64,000 nucleotides of DNA, taken from assembly GCA_004294385.1 (NCBI GenBank), contig REAP01000057.1, forward strand, positions 1 to 64,000, given 5' to 3'. Position numbers and translations under genes: made by a program. Below are positions 42,504-51,382 of the stretch, in pieces; position 1 is the stretch's first letter, and every line of letters starts with the position of its first letter. This DNA comes from Oscillatoriales cyanobacterium (GTDB lineage: Bacteria; Cyanobacteriota; Cyanobacteriia; Cyanobacteriales; Microcoleaceae). The notes beneath the pieces are model-generated. The model was not told the origin of the DNA. It saw only the letters and a program-made list of their open reading frames with translations, and did not search any database.

Positions 42504-44441
42504 ATGAAAAATTCTTGGAAACACGCATGGCTGGGGCATCTAGCCGCCAAAAAAGAAAAGTCGGCCCTGATTCCTGAAACATCAATTCCTGGACGGCATC
42601 TTTGGCGCATCCTAGGCAGTTTGGTGCTTTCTCAAGGAATATTGCTCTCGACACCGGTGTTTGCCCAAACCGCGCCAAACACCATGAGTTACAGCACACT
42701 GATCAATAGTATAGAAAAAGGGGAAGTCAGCAAAATTGAAATAGATGAAATCCAAAGAACGGCGAGAGTTAAACTAAAAAACAAAAAACCCACCGATACA
42801 GTCCAAGTTGTTACCCTGTTCGACTACAACAACCGGGAACTTTACTCGCAAATCCGTGCCAAAAAGATCGACTTTGAAGTTAAACAGACAGCCGACAACA
42901 CCGCCGCAGTAAATTTAGTTGTAAACTTGCTAGTGATTTTCCTAGTGCTAGCAGTGCTGATGGCTATCCTGCGCCGATCGACCCAATCCCAAGGAAATGC
43001 CATGAACTTCGGCAAATCCAGAGCCCGTTTCCAGATGGAAGCCAAAACCGGCGTGATGTTCGACGACGTAGCCGGTATCGAAGATGCTAAAGAAGAACTT
43101 CAAGAAGTCGTTACATTCCTCAAAAAACCCGAACGCTTCAACGCGATCGGTGCGAAGATTCCCAGGGGAGTTTTGTTGATTGGGCCTCCCGGAACCGGCA
43201 AAACAATGTTGGCAAAAGCGATCGCAGGCGAAGCAGGCGTTCCCTTTTTCAGCATCTCCGGTTCCGAATTTGTGGAAATGTTCGTCGGAGTCGGCGCATC
43301 CCGCGTCCGCGACTTGTTCCGCAAAGCTAAAGAAAACTCCCCCTGCATCGTCTTCATCGACGAAATAGACGCGGTAGGAAGGCAACGCGGGGCGGGTATC
43401 GGTGGCGGAAATGACGAACGGGAACAAACTCTGAATCAGTTGCTGACCGAAATGGATGGCTTTGAGGGTAATAGTGGTGTGATTGTGATTGCTGCGACTA
43501 ACCGCCCCGATGTCCTTGATAGTGCGCTGTTGCGGCCTGGCCGGTTCGATCGCCAAGTGACAGTAGATTTACCCAGCTACAAAGGGCGTTTGGGAATTTT
43601 GGAAGTTCACGCCCGCAACAAAAAACTCGACCCAGAAGTTACCTTAGATAACATCGCCCGTCGTACTCCCGGCTTTTCCGGCGCTGACTTGGCAAATTTG
43701 CTCAACGAAGCAGCAATTCTGACAGCCAGACGGCGCAAAGAGACGATCGCGAATTTAGAAATTAACGACGCGATGGATCGAATCACGATCGGACTCACCC
43801 TCAATTCCCTTCTTGATAGCAAGAAAAAGTGGATGACAGCATACCACGAAGTCGGACACGCCCTAGTAGCAACAATGCTCAAAAATGCTGACCCGGTAGA
43901 AAAGGTGACAATCATTCCCCGTTCCGGCGGCATCGAAGGGTTTACTAGCTTTTCGCTAGACGACGAAATGATTGACAGCGAAGGTTTGAGGAGTCGATCG
44001 CTGCTATTAAACCGGATTACAGTAGCCTTGGGGGGACGGGCTGCGGAGGCAGAAATCTACGGCGACGACGAAATCGACACTGGTGCCGGTAGTGATATCC
44101 AAAAAGTTAGCAGTATGGCTAGAGAGATGGTAACGCTTTATGGAATGTCCGATTTGGGGCCTGTGGCTTTGGAAAGTCCTAGCAGTCAGATGTTTATGGG
44201 CGGGGAATGGGGTTCGCGATCGCAATATTCCGAAGAAATGGCAGAGAAAATCGATCTACAAATTCGGAAGATTGCCTTTGATTGCTATGCAGAAGCGCGC
44301 CGGATTATTAGCGAAAATCGTCCTTTGGTCGATCGACTTGTCGAAGCACTTTTGGATGTAGAAACCATCGATGGCGATGACTTCCGCCAAATTGTCGATC
44401 GATATACACAATCGCCCAAAAAACAATTGGCACCGAGATAA
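42504..44441 (+). CDS. ftsH: ATP-dependent zinc metalloprotease FtsH
   Basis: 645 residues from ATG 42504 ([12 protein letters not shown]). An N-terminal membrane segment (about 37-55), a lumenal domain and a second segment ([20 protein letters not shown]) precede the AAA+ module: Walker [15 protein letters not shown], Walker [35 protein letters not shown]. The protease has the zinc motif HEVGHAL. It degrades damaged membrane proteins including D1 during PSII repair. Cyanobacteria carry four paralogues; which one this is cannot be decided here. Confidence 0.96.
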   Translation: MKNSWKHAWLGHLAAKKEKSALIPETSIPGRHLWRILGSLVLSQGILLSTPVFAQTAPNTMSYSTLINSIEKGEVSKIEIDEIQRTARVKLKNKKPTDTVQVVTLFDYNNRELYSQIRAKKIDFEVKQTADNTAAVNLVVNLLVIFLVLAVLMAILRRSTQSQGNAMNFGKSRARFQMEAKTGVMFDDVAGIEDAKEELQEVVTFLKKPERFNAIGAKIPRGVLLIGPPGTGKTMLAKAIAGEAGVPFFSISGSEFVEMFVGVGASRVRDLFRKAKENSPCIVFIDEIDAVGRQRGAGIGGGNDEREQTLNQLLTEMDGFEGNSGVIVIAATNRPDVLDSALLRPGRFDRQVTVDLPSYKGRLGILEVHARNKKLDPEVTLDNIARRTPGFSGADLANLLNEAAILTARRRKETIANLEINDAMDRITIGLTLNSLLDSKKKWMTAYHEVGHALVATMLKNADPVEKVTIIPRSGGIEGFTSFSLDDEMIDSEGLRSRSLLLNRITVALGGRAAEAEIYGDDEIDTGAGSDIQKVSSMAREMVTLYGMSDLGPVALESPSSQMFMGGEWGSRSQYSEEMAEKIDLQIRKIAFDCYAEARRIISENRPLVDRLVEALLDVETIDGDDFRQIVDRYTQSPKKQLAPR

Positions 44442-44448
44442 AGAGTCA

Positions 44449-44620
44449 TTGGTCATTGGTCATTAGTCATTAGTCAGTTGTTGGTTATTTGTTATTTGTT
44501 ATTTGTTATTTGTTATTTGTTATTTGTTATTTGTTGGTTCCAATAACTAATGACTAATGACTAATGACTAATGACTACTAACTAATGACTAATGACTAAT
44601 GACTAATAACTAATGACTAA
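44449..44620. repeat. Heptamer arrays (TTATTTG)n and (ACTAATG)n, inverted in overall layout
   Basis: A CATTGGTCATTAGTCATTAG segment, then seven or so TTATTTG units, a GGTTCCAATAACTAATGACT turn, and about nine ACTAATG units. The two ends (CATTAGTCATTAGT and ACTAATGACTAATG) are mutually complementary, so the block forms a large imperfect hairpin between the convergent ftsH and M23 genes, where it could end transcription from both sides. Confidence 0.7.
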
Positions 44621-44621
44621 T

Positions 44622-45239
44622 TTAAGATTGTTGCGCGTACATTTCGCGGAGCACCAAAGCCGGGTCTACCCAACGCCCGCTGTACTTCAATCCCCAGTGT
44701 AGATGAGGGCCAGAAGTGCGGCCCGTCATCCCGACTCTAGCAATTCGTGCACCAGCCGGCACTGTTTGACCTTGCCAAATTTGTAAGCCTTCGCGATCGG
44801 TATAATAACGTCCGCCGTTAGCAGTTTCTACCCGGCCTCTGAGGTGACAATAGATATGTTCCCAATCTCCCGATCGCACAATCATCCCAGTACCGCACCT
44901 ACCATCTTCCCAAACTTCGGCAACTTGACCACTCCACCAATTACGAATGTAGCTACCTTCTGGGGCCGCCATATCCAAACCGTAATGAAAATCCCCACCA
45001 CGGGGGCCGAAAGGAGAAGTGTAGTCTTGAAATTTTTCCACCGGAAAAGAAGCTTCTTGCCACAAATTACCCGTGGCCACCTTGTTTGGTAAGCCTGACT
45101 GAGCTTTCACCAACTCCTGCTGGAAATAAGGGCTAATCAAAACAATGCTGATCGAAAGTGCCAGCAGCAGCATTTGTCTGAGACGAAAAAAGCGTTTTAC
45201 TGTCAGCGGGCCTCTAGAGTATTGCAGGATTTTTTTCAC
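44622..45239 (-). CDS. M23-family metallopeptidase
   Basis: 205 residues. One N-terminal membrane/signal segment (LLLALSISIVLISPYF) precedes the LytM-type domain with zinc ligands in HYGLDMAAP (HxxxD) and GPHLHWGLK (HxH). It probably cleaves peptide bridges of peptidoglycan in the periplasm. A conserved second motif GTGMIVRSGDWEHIYCHL fits the family. It is preceded by a 290-bp leader with a strong hairpin. Confidence 0.92.
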   Translation of the reverse strand: MKKILQYSRGPLTVKRFFRLRQMLLLALSISIVLISPYFQQELVKAQSGLPNKVATGNLWQEASFPVEKFQDYTSPFGPRGGDFHYGLDMAAPEGSYIRNWWSGQVAEVWEDGRCGTGMIVRSGDWEHIYCHLRGRVETANGGRYYTDREGLQIWQGQTVPAGARIARVGMTGRTSGPHLHWGLKYSGRWVDPALVLREMYAQQS

Positions 45240-45364
45240 GGCTCAAAGTTAAATGTATGTTTGGGTATGCGTTGTCTGTGAGTGCCAATTCGCTGCAAGA
45301 TTGCGTGTGAGCTCTACCCGTTTGGCGAATCAGTCGATCAACGTGTATCTTACTCCATCCAGAA

Positions 45365-45396
45365 CCGGTGTCAATGCTTCCGGGTTAACACTCCGG
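45365..45396 (-). promoter_or_regulatory. Hairpin in the 5' leader of the M23 peptidase gene
   Basis: On the minus strand CCGG-A-GTGTTA pairs with TGACACCGG: ten base pairs with one bulged A around a loop containing ACCCGGAAGCAT. It lies about 130 bp upstream of the peptidase start, in a 290-bp spacer with no other gene. Cell-wall peptidase genes are often under riboswitch control (for example the c-di-AMP ydaO class); segments nearby (TTAATCTG, GATTCGCC, GGGTAGAGCTC) are vaguely like it, but a match is not established. Confidence 0.35.
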
Positions 45397-45530
45397 GTGA
45401 GGCGCACCAGATTAAATCTGTCTAATTTCTGACTATGGTTGAATTCGATCGACCTTTTGTTTGACACTATAGTTAGTTCGGGGATTTTGGATGTCATTCA
45501 AAATCTGAAATTCATCACAAACATCAAGCA

Positions 45531-45914
45531 ATGCTTACTGAAATTTTCCCATTTAGTTTTGCCATAGATGCAACTGCGATCGCCGGTGCATCTTTGTGGT
45601 CCTTGGCCCTGTATTGGGGTCTGTCACCCTTCACAGCATGGGTGATCCTGCAACTCAACCGCTGGATGAATTTTGCCGAAAGATCCCTCTATCTGTCGGA
45701 AGCCGAGTTTGAGAAGACTCGCGAAGCCAGAGAAGCTCAAAATACTTTTTACGCTTCCCTATTGAGCATTGTCCCCTTTTTAATTGTCGGTGCATTATGC
45801 AATTGGGGCGTAGAATTGTCTCTGGGTACTGGTTGGGCAATATCTATGGGCACTATAGCCTGTATTGGGGCGGGAGTTTACGAACTTGGTCGTCAAGACG
45901 GTGAGGAGTCTTAG
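45531..45914 (+). CDS. Conserved cyanobacterial membrane protein
   Basis: 127 residues. It has hydrophobic segments at about 12-43 (AIAGASLWSLALYWGLSPFT), 76-98 (LLSIVPFLIVGALCNWGV) and 104-120, connected by a charged amphipathic helix with EFEKTREAREAQNTFYASL. No family name recognised; probably integral membrane. The start is the first ATG in frame. Confidence 0.65.
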   Translation: MLTEIFPFSFAIDATAIAGASLWSLALYWGLSPFTAWVILQLNRWMNFAERSLYLSEAEFEKTREAREAQNTFYASLLSIVPFLIVGALCNWGVELSLGTGWAISMGTIACIGAGVYELGRQDGEES

Positions 45915-45961
45915 GGGATTTTAGATTTTGGATTTTGGATTTTGGACTTACGCGCGGGTAG

Positions 45962-46029
45962 TCAGAAACCGGGTTTTTGCAACAATATTTCGTTGTCACC
46001 CGCAGATTCGCTAAAAAACCCGGTTTCTT
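45962..46029. repeat. Inverted repeat AGAAACCGGGTTTTT
   Basis: AGAAACCGGGTTTTT and AAAAAACCCGGTTTCT are complementary arms around about 38 bp. This is a dispersed palindrome of cyanobacterial genomes. It lies upstream of the DUF4087 gene and creates the spurious upstream extension of that reading frame. Confidence 0.7.
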
Positions 46030-46085
46030 TTGTCGAAGCGCGTAATTCCTGTATGATTGTCGCTCAAAAATTAGGATCTAAAGCT

Positions 46086-46451
46086 ATGAAACTAAAGTGG
46101 TTGATACCTGCAATTATCTCATCTTGTTTTATCGTTGTTATTCCTGCGAAAGCGGCTGAAACCAGGTGTGGATGGTTGATAAATCCCACGCCTGCTAATT
46201 GGTATCTCAAAGACAAAGATGGTCAATGGACTATCTCAGCGCAAGGGGGATATCAAGCCGTAGGAATGAACAATATTCCTCCTTTTAACGACGATGAATA
46301 TGTCAAAACTAATGTTAATTATGGATATGGGTGTGCTTGTTTAAATGTGGGAACAGATAGAAATCGCATGAAAATCACCACGATACAAGGTGGTGAACAA
46401 TTACCACTCTCGACTTGTCGAAAAGATCCGAATTTGCCAAAAATTCGTTAG
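46086..46451 (+). CDS. Exported DUF4087 protein
   Basis: 121 residues from ATG 46086, giving a classical signal peptide (MKLKWLIPAIISSCFIVVIP, cleavage near AKA). The mature part matches DUF4087: RCGWLINPTPANWYLKDKDG, then NVNYGYGCACLNVG, with conserved Cys residues probably forming disulfides. Periplasmic location is inferred; function unknown. The earlier frame from 45942 crosses a dispersed repeat and is rejected. Confidence 0.87.
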   Translation: MKLKWLIPAIISSCFIVVIPAKAAETRCGWLINPTPANWYLKDKDGQWTISAQGGYQAVGMNNIPPFNDDEYVKTNVNYGYGCACLNVGTDRNRMKITTIQGGEQLPLSTCRKDPNLPKIR

Positions 46452-46488
46452 TTGTGGCGAAACCATACAATTTTTTCAACTTAGTTAA

Positions 46489-47937
46489 ATGAAATACCAA
46501 CCTGAATTAACATCATTAAATCAAGCCCGTTCCGCCTTCCAACAAATTTGGGGATACGACGACTTTCGACCACCCCAAGGAGAAATTGTCAGCAGTTTAT
46601 TAAGCGGGAAAGACACGCTGATAATTATGCCGACTGGTGGCGGCAAATCTATTTGTTTTCAATTGCCGGCTTTGTTACAAACAGGCTTAACTCTCGTAGT
46701 TTCTCCGTTGGTAGCACTCATGGAAAATCAAGTGCAAGAATTATGCGATCGCAATTTACCCGCTTCCCTCATCCACAGTCAATTGCCAACACAGCAGCGC
46801 CGCCAAACTATGCAATCGCTGCAACAGAATAAGTTGAGATTGCTGTACCTATCTCCCGAAACTTTGCTTAGCAAACCTGTCTGGGAAATTATCAGTCAGC
46901 CGCACATCCAAATTAATGGTTTAATCTTAGATGAAGCTCACTGTTTAGTTCAGTGGGGTGATACCTTTCGACCAGCTTATCGGCGTTTGGGTACTGTGCG
47001 ATCGGCTTTGTTGAAAACTAAGCCGGAAGGAAGTAAAATTGCGATCGCAGCTTTTACCGCTACAGCCAACCCCGAAGCACAGCAGACAATCACAAAAGTC
47101 TTGCAATTGCAAAAACCACAATCATTTCTACTCAGCCCCTATCGTTCTAACTTACACCTACAAGTCCAAACAGTCTGGACTCCGAGGGGACGAAAACAGC
47201 AGTTATTAACTTTTATTAAATCTCGACCAAAAGAAGCAGGTTTAGTGTATGTTCGGACTAGAAAAGACTCCGAAAAATTGGCGAACTTGCTGGAAGAAGC
47301 GGGCTATAAAACAGCAGCATATCACGCAGGTTTAAGTCCAGAAGAACGACGGGAAATCGAAAAAGCTTGGCTGAATGGAAATCTTAAGTTTGTGGTTTGT
47401 ACTTCAGCATTCGGTATGGGAATCAATAAGTCGGATGTCCGATGGGTTGTCCACTATCAAGCACCTTTGCTATTATCAGAATACATTCAAGAAATTGGTA
47501 GAGGCGGACGCGACGGCAAATCTGCGATCGCCCTGACGTTGATTAGCGAACCGACGGGCTGGCTATATCCCGAAGATAAACAAAGAAGGGAGTTTTTTCA
47601 GGATAAATTGCGATCGCAATATCGAGAAGCCCAGCAGCTAGCTAAAAACCTACCAGTGAAAGGTAATGTAGATGCAGTGGGGCGCGAATTTCCCGAAAGT
47701 GCGATCGCCCTTTCGATTCTGCACAGTAGCGGACAATTAAAATGGTCAGATCCTTTTAATTATGTTATTAATAAATCTGCACAGCAGAAAGGCGAAAAAC
47801 CAAATTTTACCATCGCTGAGGAAATGGTAAAATACCTGAAACATCGGCAGTGCAGATGGCAATTCTTGCTACAAGCTTTTGGTTTTGAAAAGGAGGCTAA
47901 GTCAATGCGTTGTGGCCACTGCGATAATTGTAAGTAG
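46489..47937 (+). CDS. recQ: RecQ-type DNA helicase, short form
   Basis: 482 residues. Motif 0 FGDFRPPQGE-like (YDDFRPPQGE), motif I PTGGGKSICFQLPALL, motif II LDEAHCLVQWG, motif III FTATANPEAQ, motif V FGMGINKSDVRWVVHY, motif VI QEIGRGGRDGK. The C-terminus ends CGHCDNC, a partial zinc motif, without the HRDC domain or a full winged helix, so it is shorter than E. coli RecQ (about 610). It unwinds DNA 3'-5' in recombination repair. A hairpin follows at 47971. Confidence 0.92.
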   Translation: MKYQPELTSLNQARSAFQQIWGYDDFRPPQGEIVSSLLSGKDTLIIMPTGGGKSICFQLPALLQTGLTLVVSPLVALMENQVQELCDRNLPASLIHSQLPTQQRRQTMQSLQQNKLRLLYLSPETLLSKPVWEIISQPHIQINGLILDEAHCLVQWGDTFRPAYRRLGTVRSALLKTKPEGSKIAIAAFTATANPEAQQTITKVLQLQKPQSFLLSPYRSNLHLQVQTVWTPRGRKQQLLTFIKSRPKEAGLVYVRTRKDSEKLANLLEEAGYKTAAYHAGLSPEERREIEKAWLNGNLKFVVCTSAFGMGINKSDVRWVVHYQAPLLLSEYIQEIGRGGRDGKSAIALTLISEPTGWLYPEDKQRREFFQDKLRSQYREAQQLAKNLPVKGNVDAVGREFPESAIALSILHSSGQLKWSDPFNYVINKSAQQKGEKPNFTIAEEMVKYLKHRQCRWQFLLQAFGFEKEAKSMRCGHCDNCK

Positions 47938-47970
47938 ATGAGTAGAAAAATACATAAGTATGTCATTCTT

Positions 47971-47988
47971 AGTCCGCCGAGGCGGACT
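47971..47988 (+). terminator. Hairpin after recQ
   Basis: AGTCCGCCGAGGCGGACT is an 8-bp perfect stem with a GA loop, 33 bp after the recQ stop and followed by TTGTTTGTG. It may terminate recQ transcription. The AGTCC(G/A)C..GGACT..TTTG form also occurs near 50787. The rest of 47938-48234 has HIP1-type GCGATCGC sites but no gene. Confidence 0.5.
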
Positions 47989-48234
47989 TTGTTTGTGTAG
48001 ATCAGCCATAATTGGTATCTTTTTCCTGATTTTTTCCGTGGGTCATTGACTTTTTTGAGAAATGGGATTAGAGTCAGCATATTATTACTTGTTAAGCGAT
48101 CGCTAAAAATCTTATCAGATCAGCGATCGCTTTTACTTTTGGCGATCGGACTGGAGAATGAAACAGCCCTGCCGCCACGGGGCCAAGAGCCCCTACAACA
48201 ATTATGCAACTGATTTAGGATTGCTATATATAGA

Positions 48235-50235
48235 TTAAAAACTAAACTGCGTCCGTAAATTCCCCACAAAAATAGTCGGATTATTGTCAAAATTATTGGC
48301 ATTACCAATTACATAAAATGCCGGGACAATCGAAATATTGTCCGTAACTGGCAAATAATAATTAGCCTCAACCTCGTACTGAGTACCACCATTTCCCCCG
48401 CCAGAAACCAGAAACCTGCGGCCGCCCGTAACGTCGAACGGTACTAAAAATGACACCGTAAACAAAGCCCCTTTTTTGATTAAATCAGGAAACGCTACTC
48501 CTAACTGATAAGATTGAGTTTTAATCGTGCCATCAGGTCGATTTGTGCGGGGAAATATATTGGTTTCACCGTAGCCGTAGCGGCCGAAAAGACCGAAACG
48601 GCGAGTTAGTGACCAATCGAAATTGAAACTAAAAGTATTCGCAGTAGCATCACCAACTTTCCCGCCGAAACCGTCATCTGCTAAACCGTTAATCGGCTTA
48701 CCAACAGGGGCTCCAATTAGTCCGCCAATTTGCCGAATGTTGGAACGAGAGTAGAGAAAACGCAAATTAGCCCGATCGCTCGGACTAAAGGTTAACTCAA
48801 CTGTACTCGTATTCGTCGCATTAAACAAGCCTTGAGACGGATTAGAAGCTGAATTAAACACCGAAGAGGGCAAAAATTCCATACTCTCGCCCAAATAACC
48901 AAAACGCAGTTTAAATTGGCGGCTGATATCCCACAAAGCCAAAGCACCGGCACCGCGTTTAGTAGCAGTTAATAACGTACTGTTGTTAGAATTAAAGCTG
49001 CTGGCACCATCTACGAAAAAATTAAAGTTATTGTTGTCAAAGTAGCGATAGAAATTAATTCTTGGCCCGACTACTACTTGCAAGCTATTAGCAACTGGAA
49101 ATCGATAAGAAAGTTCTCGCAGAATCACTTCATTAGGATTGTTTCCCGCAGTTTGATCGAGAAATGGAGTGCCAAATGTATTGAACAAACCCGCAGAAGT
49201 AAATTGATTTGCTGGTGAATTGCCATTCCCTACAGCTAATTGTGTAATCAACTGGTCTTTGCCTGTAAAAGAAGTATTTAGAGTCAACCAAACTAACTGG
49301 CTAAAAGTAATTTCTGGGTTGTCAACTTTCTGGACAATCGGTCTGTTGGTGACCGGATCTCGTCCGCCCGTTCGAGCGACTGGAACAGCATTTCTATCTG
49401 TGGCTTCAACTCTGACTTTATCGTTTGCAAAAGCTCCTGTCATGTTGAACCAAGCAAAGCCACTGAGTTTAGTTGTAGTAGAAAATTGGTTGGCTTCTAG
49501 TTCGGAAGTACGAGCTTCTAAAGCATCGACTCGCCCTCGTAATGTAGCTAATTCTACTGCAAATTCTTCTTGCAACTTTTGCAGAGCAAGTAAATCTTCT
49601 TTCTTGACTAAATTGGCTGTTGATACACTAATTTGTTTAGTGATTTGGTCTAAGCAGGCGTTTAATCCAGCGGCGAATTCGTAGCGAGTCATGGCTCGAT
49701 TACCACGGAATGTGCCGTCGGGATATCCTGCAATGCAGCCGTATCTTTCTACCAAGGATTGTAAGGCTTGAAATGCCCAGTCTGTTGGCCGCACGTCGGA
49801 TAGTTGGGAAACAGATGTGACTTGTGCTACGTCTTCTTGTATACTGAGGGGATCAGCGGCGTTAATCTCGCTGCTAATATCAGCAACTGTGCCAACTTCA
49901 GCAACTTTTTGAGGCTGAGAAATGTTTGCAGTTTCTAACTCTTTTGGGGACAATTTACGGATTGTCCCCATTATTTTTGGCTCTGTTGTTACGGTCTCTG
50001 CTGTATCTATTTCTGGTAGCTGCGATGCTTCAACCTCAATCGCTCTCAGTGTTTCGTCTGAGGGACTCCCATTGACCGGACTACCTTCGATCGCAACTTC
50101 TGAAGTTGAGTTATCCTGAACTTGAGCAATTGTCGCGATCGGACTCAAAGGCACTGCGACACCAGAAATCAATAAAGACAGCCACAAGGCTTGAAAGGAA
50201 GCTGGAAGATTCGCCATAACACTCACACCACTCAT
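48235..50235 (-). CDS. Iron-uptake/Som-type porin (SLH + OprB)
   Basis: 666 residues (start 50235, or Met7 at 50217). A signal peptide (about 1-38, ending IATIAQ) precedes an SLH domain (DVRPTDWAFQALQSLVERYG, then GYPDGTFRGNRAMTRYEFAA; about 150-205), a coiled coil (LATLRGRVDALEARTSELEA) and an OprB-type beta barrel to the C-terminal Phe. These are the major outer-membrane porins of cyanobacteria and can carry inorganic ions; the SLH domain ties them to peptidoglycan. Confidence 0.94.
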   Translation of the reverse strand: MSGVSVMANLPASFQALWLSLLISGVAVPLSPIATIAQVQDNSTSEVAIEGSPVNGSPSDETLRAIEVEASQLPEIDTAETVTTEPKIMGTIRKLSPKELETANISQPQKVAEVGTVADISSEINAADPLSIQEDVAQVTSVSQLSDVRPTDWAFQALQSLVERYGCIAGYPDGTFRGNRAMTRYEFAAGLNACLDQITKQISVSTANLVKKEDLLALQKLQEEFAVELATLRGRVDALEARTSELEANQFSTTTKLSGFAWFNMTGAFANDKVRVEATDRNAVPVARTGGRDPVTNRPIVQKVDNPEITFSQLVWLTLNTSFTGKDQLITQLAVGNGNSPANQFTSAGLFNTFGTPFLDQTAGNNPNEVILRELSYRFPVANSLQVVVGPRINFYRYFDNNNFNFFVDGASSFNSNNSTLLTATKRGAGALALWDISRQFKLRFGYLGESMEFLPSSVFNSASNPSQGLFNATNTSTVELTFSPSDRANLRFLYSRSNIRQIGGLIGAPVGKPINGLADDGFGGKVGDATANTFSFNFDWSLTRRFGLFGRYGYGETNIFPRTNRPDGTIKTQSYQLGVAFPDLIKKGALFTVSFLVPFDVTGGRRFLVSGGGNGGTQYEVEANYYLPVTDNISIVPAFYVIGNANNFDNNPTIFVGNLRTQFSF

Positions 50236-50386
50236 TAGAAACAGAAGTTGACAAATTTTAATTCAACTTCTTGTAACTAAATGTAATTGTGACGACAAAA
50301 TACTTTTTTGTAACAAAGATTAATATAATTGACTAATTACCATTGTCCATTCTCAATCCCCCATTCTCAATACTCCTGAAGACTTA

Positions 50387-50737
50387 TCAAAACAAATTCG
50401 CAACTCTCGCGCCAAACTTAAAGGTTTCAGGAATGCGATAGTCTATCTTGTCATAGCTGTGCAGCACATCGCTAATCCCTGTATGAATTAAGTTTTCGAT
50501 GTGCAGCAACTGCTCGGAAGAACAGCGAACCTGAATGGTATTATTTGATAGAGAATCAGAAGATGCGATCGCGGTATAGGTATTGGGAATGCGACTGAGC
50601 ACGTAAGCAATCAAATCCTGTCGCAAACCAGAGGGTGAAAAAGCTTCTTGATAAGGATATCTGGGATAAGCATCCAAGATATTTTCCACTTCCTCTGTAA
50701 CTACGGCTAAAGTAAGATTGACCAGAGTTTTATCCAT
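50387..50737 (-). CDS. ComFB family protein
   Basis: 116 residues from ATG 50737 (MDKTLVNLTLAVVTEEVENI). The late-competence ComFB signature: LAVVTEEVENILDAYPRYPY, then LRQDLIAYVLSRIPNTY. Cyanobacterial ComFB proteins have been described as cyclic-di-nucleotide receptors involved in motility and competence. It lies next to a phytochrome/response regulator block on the same strand. Confidence 0.87.
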   Translation of the reverse strand: MDKTLVNLTLAVVTEEVENILDAYPRYPYQEAFSPSGLRQDLIAYVLSRIPNTYTAIASSDSLSNNTIQVRCSSEQLLHIENLIHTGISDVLHSYDKIDYRIPETFKFGARVANLF

Positions 50738-50973
50738 TTTCCCAGTTTCCAAACATTAATTAACGAAGATTCTGTCTGATTTCTTAGTCCACGCAAATGG
50801 ACTATGTTTGCGTAGGGGCAATCCCCCGTGGTTGCCCAGATTTCGATCGCCGAGTTTTCTGGCGATCGATATTCAATTGAAGACCTTGGATTAAACATTA
50901 TCTGAAGAATCTGAGGAAATTATGAAGAAAATCATTTTTGTCGTAGTATGATTCGGCATATTTAAGACGACTG

Positions 50974-51348
50974 CTACCACCCAAGAATTTCAGCCACTTG
51001 CTGTGCCAATTTCAAAGGGTCAAAAGGCTTAGCAATCACCCCTGCTACTCCTAAATCAGCAAAACCGCTCAAATCGATCGCCTGTACCTTAGCAGTTAGG
51101 AAAATAACCGGAATCATCCGAGTAGCCGCATTATTTTGTAACAAACCAAACAGAGTAACTCCGTCCATATCCGGCATCATCACATCCAGCAGAATAGCGT
51201 CAGGGAGTTGAGTTTGGGCCACCAGCAATCCTTCGTTGCCATTACGAGCAATCAGCACCCCCCAGCCACCTAAATGTTCCAGACAAGCCTGAATTACGCT
51301 ACAGAGGTTTTTTTCATCATCGATCACCAGAATCTGCTTTGCTGACAT
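50974..51348 (-). CDS. Single-domain response regulator
   Basis: 124 residues, a receiver domain only: acidic pair VIDDEKNL, phospho-Asp in AILLDVMMPDMDG, Thr in FLTAK, Lys in VIAKPFDPLKL. It lies 34 bp downstream of the phytochrome kinase stop on the same strand, the layout of cph1-rcp1, so it is the likely phosphoacceptor of that kinase. No output domain is present. Confidence 0.93.
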   Translation of the reverse strand: MSAKQILVIDDEKNLCSVIQACLEHLGGWGVLIARNGNEGLLVAQTQLPDAILLDVMMPDMDGVTLFGLLQNNAATRMIPVIFLTAKVQAIDLSGFADLGVAGVIAKPFDPLKLAQQVAEILGW

Positions 51349-51382
51349 AATTAAGACTCAAAATTTGAAATTTACCAAACTT

